Source: UBA4719 sp038249115 (lineage in GTDB: Bacteria > Actinomycetota > Actinomycetes > Actinomycetales > Dermatophilaceae). From it: a stretch of DNA of 30,054 bases. The stretch covers positions 1-30,054 of the forward strand of contig JBBRWQ010000033.1 in NCBI GenBank assembly GCA_038249115.1, in the 5' to 3' direction. Below the pieces are notes generated by a model. The model was not told the DNA's origin and did no database searches. It saw only the letters and a program-made list of their open reading frames with translations. Positions 7,018 through 14,036 of the stretch are shown piece by piece (within the stretch, counting starts at the first letter, position 1; the number at the start of each line of letters is the position of its first letter). The position numbers were made by a program, and so were the translations under genes.

Positions 7018-7063
7018 GCCCTCGGCTTGGGCATTCAGAGGTTTTTTTTGAAGTGCCGAGGGC
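7018..7063. repeat. Inverted copy of the tRNA-Leu 3' end
   Basis: GCCCTCGGC at 7018-7026 is the exact reverse complement of GCCGAGGGC at 7055-7063, which is the acceptor-side 3' end of the tRNA-Leu gene. The arms are 28 bases apart and enclose a run of eight T. A direct copy would suggest an integration site; this copy is inverted and could instead fold with the tRNA 3' trailer. Confidence 0.6.
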
Positions 7064-7136
7064 GGGACTTGAACCCGCACGCCCTTTCGAGCAAAGCATT
7101 TTGAGTGCTCCGTGTCTGCCATTCCACCACCCCGGC
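7054..7136 (-). tRNA. tRNA-Leu (anticodon CAA)
   Basis: Read on the minus strand, the 83-base gene begins GCCGGGG and ends CCTCGGC plus discriminator A, forming a 7-bp acceptor stem with one G-T pair. The anticodon arm is GAGCA-CTCAAAA-TGCTT, giving CAA, which decodes UUG. A long variable arm (GCTCGAAAGGGC region) marks it as class II, and the T arm CGGGTTCAAGTCCCG is standard. CCA is not encoded. TATGCT on the minus strand at 7152-7157 is a fitting -10 hexamer about 9 bases before the likely transcription start. Confidence 0.95.
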
Positions 7137-7224
7137 GAGGTTGCGGCGATCAGCATACCGGCCAGCGGTCTCCGCCATGACGCGACGGGCCATGACCATA
7201 AGTGACAGGCAGCGAGGCGATTGG

Positions 7225-7809
7225 TCAGTGTGAGTTGTCGATGGTGAACACCGGGGTGCCTCTCGAGCAGACCGCCTTCACGTGCGCCTGGGCCGCGTCC
7301 TCAGTGTCGCCCTGCTGGAAGGACACCTCGACCGTCTCGGGGCCTGACCCGTCGACCTTGACCTGCCAGCCATTGTCAGGCTGGGCGATCCGAAGTGTGA
7401 TGACTGCACCGGTGCAGCGCACAGAGACCTGCCCACCAGTCACGTGGGCTGTCCGGTCAATCGGGGTCGTCGAGCTCACGGGGTTGGTGTGGCTGTCAAC
7501 CGATGGCGAGGGTGATGTGGATCCTTGGTGGCTCGTCGAGCTCGTGGGGATCGCTGTGGCCCGGGTGGTCGCAGGAGCTGTGGTCCTGGAGGCGGAGGGG
7601 GCCGCTGTCGCCCCTGTGCTGCTCGGCCCCCCGCTGGGCGTCGTGCTCTCAGCGGTCGAGCCCAGCAACGGGATCGCCAGTGAGGCGGCACCGGGATCGC
7701 TGATCTGGCGGCCAGCCCTGTCGATCGCAACCCACGCCGTGGCAGACACGCCGGCGACCGTGACGACCCAGATCATCGCCACGCCGACCGTGGAGCGCAA
7801 TTTCCCCAT
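7225..7809 (-). CDS. Membrane-anchored secreted protein with Ser/Thr linker
   Basis: I do not recognise this 194-residue protein as a named family. Residues about 7-28 form a single hydrophobic segment with Ala-rich edges, likely a signal anchor. Residues 45-120 are a low-complexity Ser/Thr/Pro/Ala linker. The last 70 residues look like a small beta domain with two cysteines (VRCTGAV and AVCSRGTPVF) that may form a disulfide outside the membrane. It is transcribed away from the response regulator at 7883 across a 73-base gap, so the two may share a control region. It could be a target or sensor accessory of that two-component system; this is inference from position. Confidence 0.7.
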   Translation of the reverse strand: MGKLRSTVGVAMIWVVTVAGVSATAWVAIDRAGRQISDPGAASLAIPLLGSTAESTTPSGGPSSTGATAAPSASRTTAPATTRATAIPTSSTSHQGSTSPSPSVDSHTNPVSSTTPIDRTAHVTGGQVSVRCTGAVITLRIAQPDNGWQVKVDGSGPETVEVSFQQGDTEDAAQAHVKAVCSRGTPVFTIDNSH

Positions 7810-7870
7810 TACGGATTCACCAACATCTCGTCACTGTGTCACTTTCGCGTCCCCATGGCACGCCGCGGGA

Positions 7871-7876
7871 TAGCGT
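7871..7876 (+). promoter_or_regulatory. Putative -10 hexamer for a leaderless response-regulator mRNA
   Basis: TAGCGT fits the TAnnnT pattern and ends seven bases before the GTG start at 7883. That would put the transcription start at the start codon. No -35 match and no ribosome-binding site precede the GTG, consistent with a leaderless transcript. Confidence 0.35.
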
Positions 7877-7882
7877 GCTGTC

Positions 7883-8581
7883 GTGGCGACCATCTTGTTG
7901 ATCGAGGACGACAACGGCATCCGCTCTGCCATCACCCGCGCACTGACCGAGCTGGGGCACGCCGTCACGACAAGCAACCGTGGCATGTCGGGGCTGGAGT
8001 CCGCCGTCGACAACCAACCTGACGTCGTTCTTCTGGACCTCGGGCTCCCGGACATCGACGGGCTGCAGGTCCTCGCCATGCTTCGGGCAGTCAGCAAGGT
8101 GCCGGTCATCGTTATCACTGCACGCGACGACGACGCCGACATGGTCAGGGCCCTCAATGCCGGCGCCGACGACTATGTGGTCAAGCCCTTCGGGATCGAG
8201 CAGCTCGAAGCCCGGCTCCGTGCAGTTCTTCGCCGCAGCAGCTCCGCACTCGTTCAGGTTCCGCTGGTGGTGGGTGGTCTGACGGTCGACCCGCGGAAAC
8301 GCACGGTGAGCCTGGATGGCAGACCAATTGACCTGTCCCGCAAGGAGTTCGACCTCCTCCTGGCGTTGGCCCAAAGATCTGGCGAAGTGGTCTCGAAGCG
8401 TGAGCTCCTCGCGGATGTGTGGCGTCAGAACTATGGAGGAGGCGACCGGACCGTCGACGTTCACCTGTCCTGGCTGCGGCGCAAGCTCGGCGAGACGGCG
8501 GCGGATCCGCGTTACCTGCACAGTGTCCGTGGCGTGGGTGTACGTCTCGCGGCTCCTGACAGCGCCGGGGAAGTGGACTGA
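7883..8581 (+). CDS. OmpR/PhoB-type response regulator
   Basis: This encodes 232 residues: a receiver domain (1-120) and a winged-helix DNA-binding domain (about 130-225). The acidic pocket is IEDD (Glu8, Asp9, Asp10), the phosphoacceptor is Asp52 in LLDLGLPDIDG, the switch Thr is in VITARD and the conserved Lys is in VVKPF. The C-terminal half shows DLSRKEFDLL, then DRTVDVHLSWLRRKLG and the closing wing hairpin (RYLHSVRGVGVRL). Its stop overlaps the sensor kinase ATG by one base, so it forms one operon with it. All residues needed for phosphorylation are present. The best candidate targets are the divergent gene at 7225 and the redox operon at 10591. Confidence 0.95.
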   Translation: MATILLIEDDNGIRSAITRALTELGHAVTTSNRGMSGLESAVDNQPDVVLLDLGLPDIDGLQVLAMLRAVSKVPVIVITARDDDADMVRALNAGADDYVVKPFGIEQLEARLRAVLRRSSSALVQVPLVVGGLTVDPRKRTVSLDGRPIDLSRKEFDLLLALAQRSGEVVSKRELLADVWRQNYGGGDRTVDVHLSWLRRKLGETAADPRYLHSVRGVGVRLAAPDSAGEVD

Positions 8582-9879
8582 TGCGCCGGCGGATATCCCT
8601 GCTCGTGGCTGCCACCACATCAGCGGTCATCCTCGCTTTCCTGATTCCCCTGGGAATGTTGGTGCGGACCCTCGCCGAGGACCGTGCCGTCGCCGGTGCC
8701 AGCCAGGAGGCGCAGGGGGTCGCGACGATCGTCGCCGGAGTCGATGACGTTAGCCAGCTCACGGATCTGGTGGGTCTGGTCGACCAGCGCTCGGACCGAG
8801 CCACGTCCGTCTTGTTGCCTGATGGGACGTTGATCGGCACCGCCCCACCGGGGTCGCCGCAGTCCGCGGCCATAGTCGTCTCGCGCGCTCGCACCGGAGC
8901 TGCGTTCACCCTCCGTGGCGCCGAGGGCGCCCAGGTTGTGGTGCCGGTTGTCACCAGCCGTGGCACCGTTGTCGTGCGGACGGCAGTCAGCATCCAGGAC
9001 CTGCGCCGAGGGGTGGCCGCCGCATGGGCGACGTTCGCAGGTCTTGGCGTCGTCCTCATGGTCGCCGCGGTGGTCATCGCCGATCGTCTCGGTCGTCGGG
9101 TGAGCGCCCCGGTCACGGAGCTTGCCGCTGTCGCACACCGGTTGCGAGCGGGCGAGCTGGGCGCGCGAGCGGTGCCACGAGGACCCGTCGAGACGGTAGA
9201 GCTCGGGACAAGCCTCAACCGCCTGGCCGATCGCATCGGCGAGCTTCTGACCGCCGAGCGCGAGGCGGTGGCCGACCTGTCCCACCGGCTGCGGACTCCG
9301 GTCACGGCACTGCGACTGGATGTGGAGGCAGTCAAAGAACCGGACCTCGCGGATCGTCTTCGTGATCACATCGGCCACCTCGAGCGCACGGTGGATGCCA
9401 TCGTCAAGGACGCACGACGGCCGGTCCGCAGCACACTGAGGCGCTCGTGTGACGCCTCGAGCGTGGTGCGCGACCGAGTCGCTTTCTGGTCAGCGTTGGC
9501 TGCCGACCAAAGCCGCGATCTCACCGTCTCGATCCCCTCGACGGTGACCCCTGCAGCCATCGATGCGGCCGATCTGGTGGATGTTGTCGACGCCCTGGTG
9601 GACAACGTATTCGCGCACACCCCGGATGGAACCGCCTTTTCCGTGTCGCTGCTCAGCAGCGATCCGGGATTTGTGCGACTCGAGGTCGCGGACTCAGGTC
9701 CGGGCGTGGCGAACATGGACGTTGTTGCCAGGCGCGGCCATAGCACCGGCCATTCGACCGGTCTGGGTCTGGACATCGTCCGCAGAGCCGCGATTGCCGC
9801 CGGCGGAGACCTGGTGGTCGCCACGTCTCCGTCCGGCGGCATGCTCGCGACCATCACTCTGGGTGTGCCCCAGGGCTGA
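8581..9879 (+). CDS. Sensor histidine kinase with HAMP domain
   Basis: The 432-residue membrane kinase has TM1 at about residues 7-29, an extracytoplasmic sensor region of about 115 residues, TM2 at about 145-167 and a HAMP linker (RRVSAPVTELAAVAHRL). The dimerisation box is DLSHRLRTPVTALRLD with phosphoacceptor His235. The ATPase domain has the N box around Asp341-Asn342 (VDNVFAHTPDGT), a G1 box DSGPGV at about 371 and a G2 box GLGLDIV. It is translated with the response regulator by a TGATG overlap. The sensor loop is Val/Thr-rich with no known ligand motif; the neighbouring redox genes make a redox or envelope cue plausible. Confidence 0.94.
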   Translation: MRRRISLLVAATTSAVILAFLIPLGMLVRTLAEDRAVAGASQEAQGVATIVAGVDDVSQLTDLVGLVDQRSDRATSVLLPDGTLIGTAPPGSPQSAAIVVSRARTGAAFTLRGAEGAQVVVPVVTSRGTVVVRTAVSIQDLRRGVAAAWATFAGLGVVLMVAAVVIADRLGRRVSAPVTELAAVAHRLRAGELGARAVPRGPVETVELGTSLNRLADRIGELLTAEREAVADLSHRLRTPVTALRLDVEAVKEPDLADRLRDHIGHLERTVDAIVKDARRPVRSTLRRSCDASSVVRDRVAFWSALAADQSRDLTVSIPSTVTPAAIDAADLVDVVDALVDNVFAHTPDGTAFSVSLLSSDPGFVRLEVADSGPGVANMDVVARRGHSTGHSTGLGLDIVRRAAIAAGGDLVVATSPSGGMLATITLGVPQG

Positions 9880-9897
9880 CCGGCCAGCGGAGCGACC

Positions 9898-10380
9898 TCA
9901 GCTGTCGTTCTCGACTGCATGCTCGGCAACGTCCGGCGCCTGCTCGGCAGCGCCAGCCGCGGTCTCCGCTGCATGCTCGGCAGCATCAGCCGCGGTCTCC
10001 GCTGCATGCTCGGCTGCGTCATCCGCGGCCTCCGCCGCATCGCTCTCGGCTTCGGTCTCTGCGCCAACCTGGTCGCTCGGTTCGACCGCGTCATCGCCGG
10101 ACGTCGACGGATCGGCGCTCAGGATCGCGCCGCTGCTGGGAGCGGGGATGACAACGGTGCTCTCGATGTGAACGACGCAGACACCATCCTCGAGCTTTTC
10201 GCCCGCCGCGCACGGAGCGGCGTTGGCGCGTGCGACGGCCACGTTGGCCGAGGCCGGCTGGACCACGGAAGCCACCTTTGCCGTGGCCGACGAGGACACG
10301 GCGCCGTAGATGGCGACTCCGGCGATGAGACCGATGGTGGCGCCGCTCAGGACGGTGTTGCGCGGGCTAAGACGGTTCAT
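9898..10380 (-). CDS. Secreted or anchored Ala/Glu-rich repeat protein
   Basis: The 160-residue protein starts with a charged tip and one hydrophobic segment (residues about 8-30), either a signal peptide or an anchor. A short middle region has a cysteine pair (APCAAGEKLEDGVCVV) that may form a small disulfide loop. Residues 90-160 are acidic and Ala-rich with an 11-residue repeat (DAAEHAAETAA), likely helical or extended. No family was recognised. It converges on the sensor kinase 19 bases away and diverges from the operon at 10591 across 210 bases. Acidic surface proteins of this type are often fast-evolving; function unknown. Confidence 0.7.
   Translation of the reverse strand: MNRLSPRNTVLSGATIGLIAGVAIYGAVSSSATAKVASVVQPASANVAVARANAAPCAAGEKLEDGVCVVHIESTVVIPAPSSGAILSADPSTSGDDAVEPSDQVGAETEAESDAAEAADDAAEHAAETAADAAEHAAETAAGAAEQAPDVAEHAVENDS
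9935..10033. repeat. Three 33-bp tandem units inside the secreted repeat protein
   Basis: Units at 9935-9967, 9968-10000 and 10001-10033 each contain TGCTCGGC and end CCGCGGYCTCC or close to it. The second and third are nearly identical. A more diverged unit extends leftward to about 9911. The period of 33 keeps the frame and gives the 11-residue protein repeat. Confidence 0.8.
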
Positions 10381-10484
10381 GGTGTGTGTGCTCCTGACTG
10401 ACGAACGGAAGGTTCCCGAGAGCGGGTTCCCGACGACATCGTCACCCCCTGAGCCTTATGGGCACGTCGCGAGAACGTCAAATC

Positions 10485-10512
10485 AACCTCAAGGCCTCCG
10501 CGAACCTTGAGG
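10485..10512. promoter_or_regulatory. Repeat pair in the divergent control region (possible operator or hairpin)
   Basis: AACCTCAAGG (10485-10494) and AACCTTGAGG (10503-10512) are near-identical direct copies 18 bases apart. Their cores CCTCAAGG and CCTTGAGG are also exact reverse complements, so they could form an 8-bp hairpin followed by CTTTCTT. The pair lies between the divergent genes at 10380 and 10591. OmpR-type regulators usually bind direct repeats, so an operator is more likely here than a terminator. The 210-base gap contains no gene. Confidence 0.4.
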
Positions 10513-10590
10513 CTTTCTTAACGCCCGCCTGATGCCACCTTGTAACCGGGGGCGCGACTCTGGCATCTCTCGAACCAAGTGGAGGACCAG

Positions 10591-11007
10591 ATGCCCCGTG
10601 ACCCCAAGTCCCGCGACATAACCCTGAACTCTCTGGCTCTGATCACCGGCGGACTCACTGCCGCGGCCTTCGTCGGCACTGGCTGGGTGACGGGTCTCGC
10701 AGCTGACTACACGGCGCAGAAGACGCAGACGAAGGCGCTGGCAACGGCAGCTGCCGCGGCGCCTGTGACCGCAGACCCAGCACCTCAACCGGCGGCTACC
10801 CCACGGCCGACCCGCACCGTGACCACGACACGAGTCGTGCAGGCTGCCTCGGGCGTCGGCCAGGTGGGCACGTCCGGCCGCACCTCCGTCGGCACGACGA
10901 GCCGTGCCGGGGCTCCCGCTGCCGCGGCCCCTGCGCGGGCTGCTGCCCCGGCACCGGTTCCAGCGAAGCCGGTAGCTGCCGCTCCTGCGCCATCGGCCGC
11001 ATCCTGA
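10591..11007 (+). CDS. Small Ala/Pro-rich membrane protein heading the flavin-redox operon
   Basis: ATG 10591 is preceded by GTGGAGG, and 138 residues follow. Residues about 12-36 form one transmembrane helix (SLALITGGLTAAAFVGTGWVTGL). The rest is low-complexity Ala/Thr/Pro text with a Thr/Arg patch (PRPTRTVTTTRVV), likely outside the membrane. It is not a known domain. Its stop overlaps the apbE ATG by one base. In related actinobacterial loci this position may hold an FMN-binding protein, but no FMN-binding domain and no D-x-x-[ST]-G-A-[TS] flavinylation site is visible here. It may anchor or tether the electron-transfer partners. Confidence 0.75.
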   Translation: MPRDPKSRDITLNSLALITGGLTAAAFVGTGWVTGLAADYTAQKTQTKALATAAAAAPVTADPAPQPAATPRPTRTVTTTRVVQAASGVGQVGTSGRTSVGTTSRAGAPAAAAPARAAAPAPVPAKPVAAAPAPSAAS

Positions 11008-11939
11008 TGCGCACGTTGGAAGCTCGAGGCACCGGGACCGCAACCTGGCGGGCTCTGGGCACCTACGTCCATCTCTCAACCGAACGAAGCGCCGTCCTGG
11101 GACCCGCCCGCCAGATCGCGATGCGGCTGCTCGCAGACGTGGACCGCGCCTGCAGCCGATTCCGAAGCGACTCCGATCTCGTCCGCGCCAACGCCCGGGC
11201 CGGGTCGTGGACCAACGTCGACCCGATGCTGGTACAGGCGATCGGCGCGGCGATGGAGGTGGCAGCTGAGACCGGTGGTCTCGTGGATCCCACCCTCGGC
11301 CATTCCCTCGAAGCTGTGGGCTATGACCGCGACATCGCGCTGATCCCCGCCGCTTCAGCCGACCCAGCCGGGATTCCCCTGCCTGCGCGGGTCGGTGCAT
11401 GGAGGGAGATCCTGCTCGATCCGGAGGGCGCCGTCAGGGTGCCGCCCGGGTGCGCTCTTGACCTGGGTGCCACGGCCAAGGCGTGGGCTTCCGACCTGAT
11501 CGCGGCCGCCATCGCGGCCGAGTTCGACTCCACAGTAGTAATCAGTCTCGGGGGTGACCTCGCCGTGGCCGGCCCCAGTGGTTGGCCGGTGGCCATCAGC
11601 GAGACCATCGATGACCTTGGCGATCAGGAGATCGTGCACCTGCCGTATGGCGGGCTGGCCACCTCCAGCACGGCGGCCCGGCGGTGGATCCGTGGTGGCG
11701 TCATACGGCACCACCTGCTCGACCCGCGCACCGGTGAGCCGACCCGGGGGCCGTGGCGCACAGTCACGGCGACGGGGGCCACCTGCCTGGCTGCCAACAC
11801 CGCCAGCACAGCCGCAATCGTGTTGGGTGACAAGGCAGTTGGCTGGCTGACCGCGCGCGACATTCCTGCCCGGCTGGTCGACCCCACGGGCAGGATCGTG
11901 CGGACCTCACGTTGGCCCCAGCCGGAGGGGGCGGCATGA
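11007..11939 (+). CDS. apbE: FAD:protein FMN transferase (ApbE family)
   Basis: The 310-residue enzyme moves FMN from FAD onto a Thr or Ser of an exported flavoprotein, using Mg2+. Visible motifs are ALGTYVHL near the start, LDLGATAKAWASD, the GGDLAVAG nucleotide loop, the HHLLDPRTGEP signature and ANTASTAAIVLG, which occupies the place of the family's metal-binding ADA..TA element with Asn where Asp is usual. No clear signal peptide or lipobox is seen, so it may act in the cytoplasm or on a protein before or during export. It overlaps both neighbours (TGATG upstream, ATGA downstream). Its substrate is not evident in the window. Confidence 0.9.
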   Translation: MRTLEARGTGTATWRALGTYVHLSTERSAVLGPARQIAMRLLADVDRACSRFRSDSDLVRANARAGSWTNVDPMLVQAIGAAMEVAAETGGLVDPTLGHSLEAVGYDRDIALIPAASADPAGIPLPARVGAWREILLDPEGAVRVPPGCALDLGATAKAWASDLIAAAIAAEFDSTVVISLGGDLAVAGPSGWPVAISETIDDLGDQEIVHLPYGGLATSSTAARRWIRGGVIRHHLLDPRTGEPTRGPWRTVTATGATCLAANTASTAAIVLGDKAVGWLTARDIPARLVDPTGRIVRTSRWPQPEGAA

Positions 11940-12493
11940 CGGACATCCTGAGCGGGCCCGGCCTGTGGTTCGCCAACCGCGGCACCGGTTTCGTCCTTCT
12001 CCTGCTGCTCACCCTGTCGACGATGCTCGGCGTGCTCTCGACGTCCCGGGTGAGCCCCCGGCTCTGGCCGCGGATGCTTTCGCAGGGGTTGCACCGCAAC
12101 GTCTCGTTGATGGCCGTGACCTTCCTCGCCGCACATGTCGCCACCGCCGTGGTCGACACGTTCGTCGACATCCGCTGGTGGCATGCGTTCGTGCCGTTCA
12201 GCGGAACCTACAAGCCACTCTGGCTGGGGTTCGGGGCCTTCGCCCTCGACCTGCTCATCGCCGTCACGGTGACCAGCATGCTGCGTCACCGGATGTCACA
12301 TGGGCCGTGGCGCGCCATTCACGTGCTTGCCTACGTCGCATGGGGTGTGGGTCTCCTTCACGGAATGCAGATGGGCACCGACGCCGCCACCCAGTGGGGT
12401 ATGGCGATCAACTACGGCTGCATCGCGGCAGTCTCTGTGGCTGTCGTTGCCCGCTTCGGTCTGCTCGCTCGTTCGAAAGTGGTGACGTTGTGA
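11936..12493 (+). CDS. Ferric-reductase-like transmembrane heme protein
   Basis: ATG 11936 overlaps the apbE stop as ATGA and gives 185 residues with five or six membrane helices. Two histidine pairs sit on separate helices with the spacing of the ferric-reductase/cytochrome b fold: His53 and His67 (LHRNVSL ... AAHVATAV), and His129 and His142 (IHVLAYVAWGVGLLHGMQMG). Two b hemes stacked across the bilayer could carry electrons outward. No FAD or NAD domain is attached, so electrons must come from a partner, most likely the NuoF-like protein and ferredoxin encoded next. An open frame upstream of 11936 lies inside apbE and is rejected as a start. Confidence 0.85.
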   Translation: MTDILSGPGLWFANRGTGFVLLLLLTLSTMLGVLSTSRVSPRLWPRMLSQGLHRNVSLMAVTFLAAHVATAVVDTFVDIRWWHAFVPFSGTYKPLWLGFGAFALDLLIAVTVTSMLRHRMSHGPWRAIHVLAYVAWGVGLLHGMQMGTDAATQWGMAINYGCIAAVSVAVVARFGLLARSKVVTL

Positions 12494-13746
12494 CCACAAT
12501 CACGACCCCCCTGCCGTCCGCCATGCGCAACGACGTTGGGCTGACCCCCGCGGTCTCGGAAGGACCCGCCCTCCTCTCGGGGATCGCCGATGGTCCGGGC
12601 CTCGCGGCCCACCGTGACCGGCTCGGCCCGGCTCCCAGGCCACGGGCCGAGTCGCTGGTTGAGATGGCCCGCGACGTGGACCTTCGCGGACGCGGAGGTG
12701 CCGGATTCCCCTTTGCCATCAAGTTGGCCGCGGCTGCGCGCCGCCGGGCCGTGGTGGTGGTGAACGCGTCGGAAGGTGAGCCTGCGAGCCACAAAGACGC
12801 TGTGCTCATGACCTGCTCGCCCCACGTCGTTCTGGACGGGGCAGCGGCCGTGGCCCATGCGCTGGGCACTCGCGAGGTGCACATCGTGGTGCCGTCCGAG
12901 CTCCCGTCCGTTCGAGTCGCCGTCGAGAATGCGTTGCGTGAGCGCTCCAAGGCTGGTGAGCGCCTCAAGGTGAGGCTGCACGACGCCGCGCCGCGATTTG
13001 TCGCGGGTCAGGCTCAGGCTGTGCTGCAGCTCCTGGCCGGTCACGAGAACCTGCCGGTCACGGCGTGGCAACCGGAGGCCGTCAGCGGGCACCGTGGGCG
13101 ACCAACGTTGCTCTCAAACGCCGAGACCTTCGCTCACCTCGGACACCTGGCGCGGGTGGGATCGGCGGGCTATGCCGCGCACGGAACCTCCGACGAGCCG
13201 GGCACCACGTTGTTGACGCTGCGGGGCGACGGCTGGGATCCGGAGGTACGTGAAGTTGCCTTCGGCACACCGTTGGCCGACGTCCTGACCGAGGATGAGA
13301 TGTCCCAGCCTCTGCTTCTCGGCGGCTACCACGGCACCTGGCTGAGGCCAGCGGCGTTGCACGGGCTGGCCGTGTCCCGGAAGGCGATAGCCGAAGCCGG
13401 AGCAACGCTCGGTGCCGGCGTCATGCTGCCTCTCGCCGAGGGATGGTGCCCGCTGGTGCGAACGGTGGCGCTGGTCGACTACCTGGCCGGACAGAGCGCC
13501 GGACGATGCGGTCCATGCCGCAACGGACTGCCCGCCATGGCCGAAGCGCTCAGGGCGCTGGTCTTGGGTGGAGGCCCGATTCGGCGGGTGGAGGAGCTGT
13601 GCGGGCTGGTCGTGAAGCGCGGAGCCTGTGCCCACCCCGACGGGACGGCTCGCCTGGTGACCTCGATGCTGCAGCGCTTCCCGCATGAGGTCGACTCGCA
13701 CTCGTTGGGCACGTGCCGCAGCGGCCTGCAGGAGGAGCTCCGGTGA
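12490..13746 (+). CDS. NuoF-like NADH-binding flavoprotein with Fe-S site
   Basis: GTG 12490 overlaps the previous stop (GTGA), giving 418 residues related to the 51-kDa NuoF subunit of complex I. The FMN/NADH glycine loop is RGRGGAGFPFAIK at about residues 65-77, and VNASEGEPASHKD is the next conserved block. Near the C-terminus NuoF normally has SCGQCTPCREG; here it is SAGRCGPCRNG, keeping Cys340 and Cys343 but with Ala for the first Cys. Cys371 and Cys380 follow. No other complex I gene is near, so it is a stand-alone electron input module, likely oxidising NADH and passing electrons to the ferredoxin and membrane hemes. A much longer frame reaching back to 11965 overlaps other genes and is rejected. 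Confidence 0.88.
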   Translation: MTTITTPLPSAMRNDVGLTPAVSEGPALLSGIADGPGLAAHRDRLGPAPRPRAESLVEMARDVDLRGRGGAGFPFAIKLAAAARRRAVVVVNASEGEPASHKDAVLMTCSPHVVLDGAAAVAHALGTREVHIVVPSELPSVRVAVENALRERSKAGERLKVRLHDAAPRFVAGQAQAVLQLLAGHENLPVTAWQPEAVSGHRGRPTLLSNAETFAHLGHLARVGSAGYAAHGTSDEPGTTLLTLRGDGWDPEVREVAFGTPLADVLTEDEMSQPLLLGGYHGTWLRPAALHGLAVSRKAIAEAGATLGAGVMLPLAEGWCPLVRTVALVDYLAGQSAGRCGPCRNGLPAMAEALRALVLGGGPIRRVEELCGLVVKRGACAHPDGTARLVTSMLQRFPHEVDSHSLGTCRSGLQEELR

Positions 13747-13958
13747 GCGACCAGCAGCTGCGGGTCGACTGGCCCGCGTGCAAGGCGCACGGGCTCTGTG
13801 CCGAGCTCCTGCCAGAGGTCGTCAGCCTGGACGAGTGGGGTTATCCGATCGTGCGCGACGCCGTCAAGGCCGACCTGCTCCTGCTGGCGAAAGCTGCAGT
13901 GAAGGCCTGTCCCACCCTGGCCCTCAGGCTGATCGAGCCGCCACCGCGTCACTCCTGA
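13743..13958 (+). CDS. Small [3Fe-4S]-type ferredoxin
   Basis: GTG 13743 overlaps the NuoF-like stop as GTGA and gives 71 residues. The cysteine pattern is C-x5-C near the N-terminus (CKAHGLC) and a C-terminal CP (KACPTLAL), as in the single-cluster ferredoxins of actinobacteria that serve P450s and other reductases, where CxxHGLC holds a 3Fe-4S cluster. The fold residues ELLPEVVSLDEWGYP are typical. It closes the operon, so it probably carries electrons between the NuoF-like protein and the heme protein. No P450 is in the window. Confidence 0.88.
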   Translation: MSDQQLRVDWPACKAHGLCAELLPEVVSLDEWGYPIVRDAVKADLLLLAKAAVKACPTLALRLIEPPPRHS

Positions 13959-13982
13959 ACATCTCGCCCGGCCAGGGCCCGC

Positions 13983-14011
13983 CCTGACCCTCGTGGACAG
14001 TCCCGTCAGGG
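13983..14011. terminator. Possible bidirectional terminator between ferredoxin and pyk
   Basis: CCCTGAC (13983-13989) and GTCAGGG (14005-14011) form a 7-bp stem with a 15-base loop in the 78-base gap between two convergent genes. A short TTT follows on the plus side but there is no proper U-run, so the case rests on position and symmetry. Confidence 0.35.
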
Positions 14012-14036
14012 TGCCTTTCCCATCAGGGCGCGGCCG

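Noticed and set aside
7018..7063. Attachment-site duplication at tRNA-Leu
   Set aside because: The second copy is inverted and only 9 bases long; site-specific integration leaves a direct copy.
11965..12489. Long N-terminal extension of the NuoF-like frame
   Set aside because: It overlaps the heme membrane protein in another frame and has Arg/His-rich shadow composition; GTG 12490 with a GTGA overlap is the natural start.
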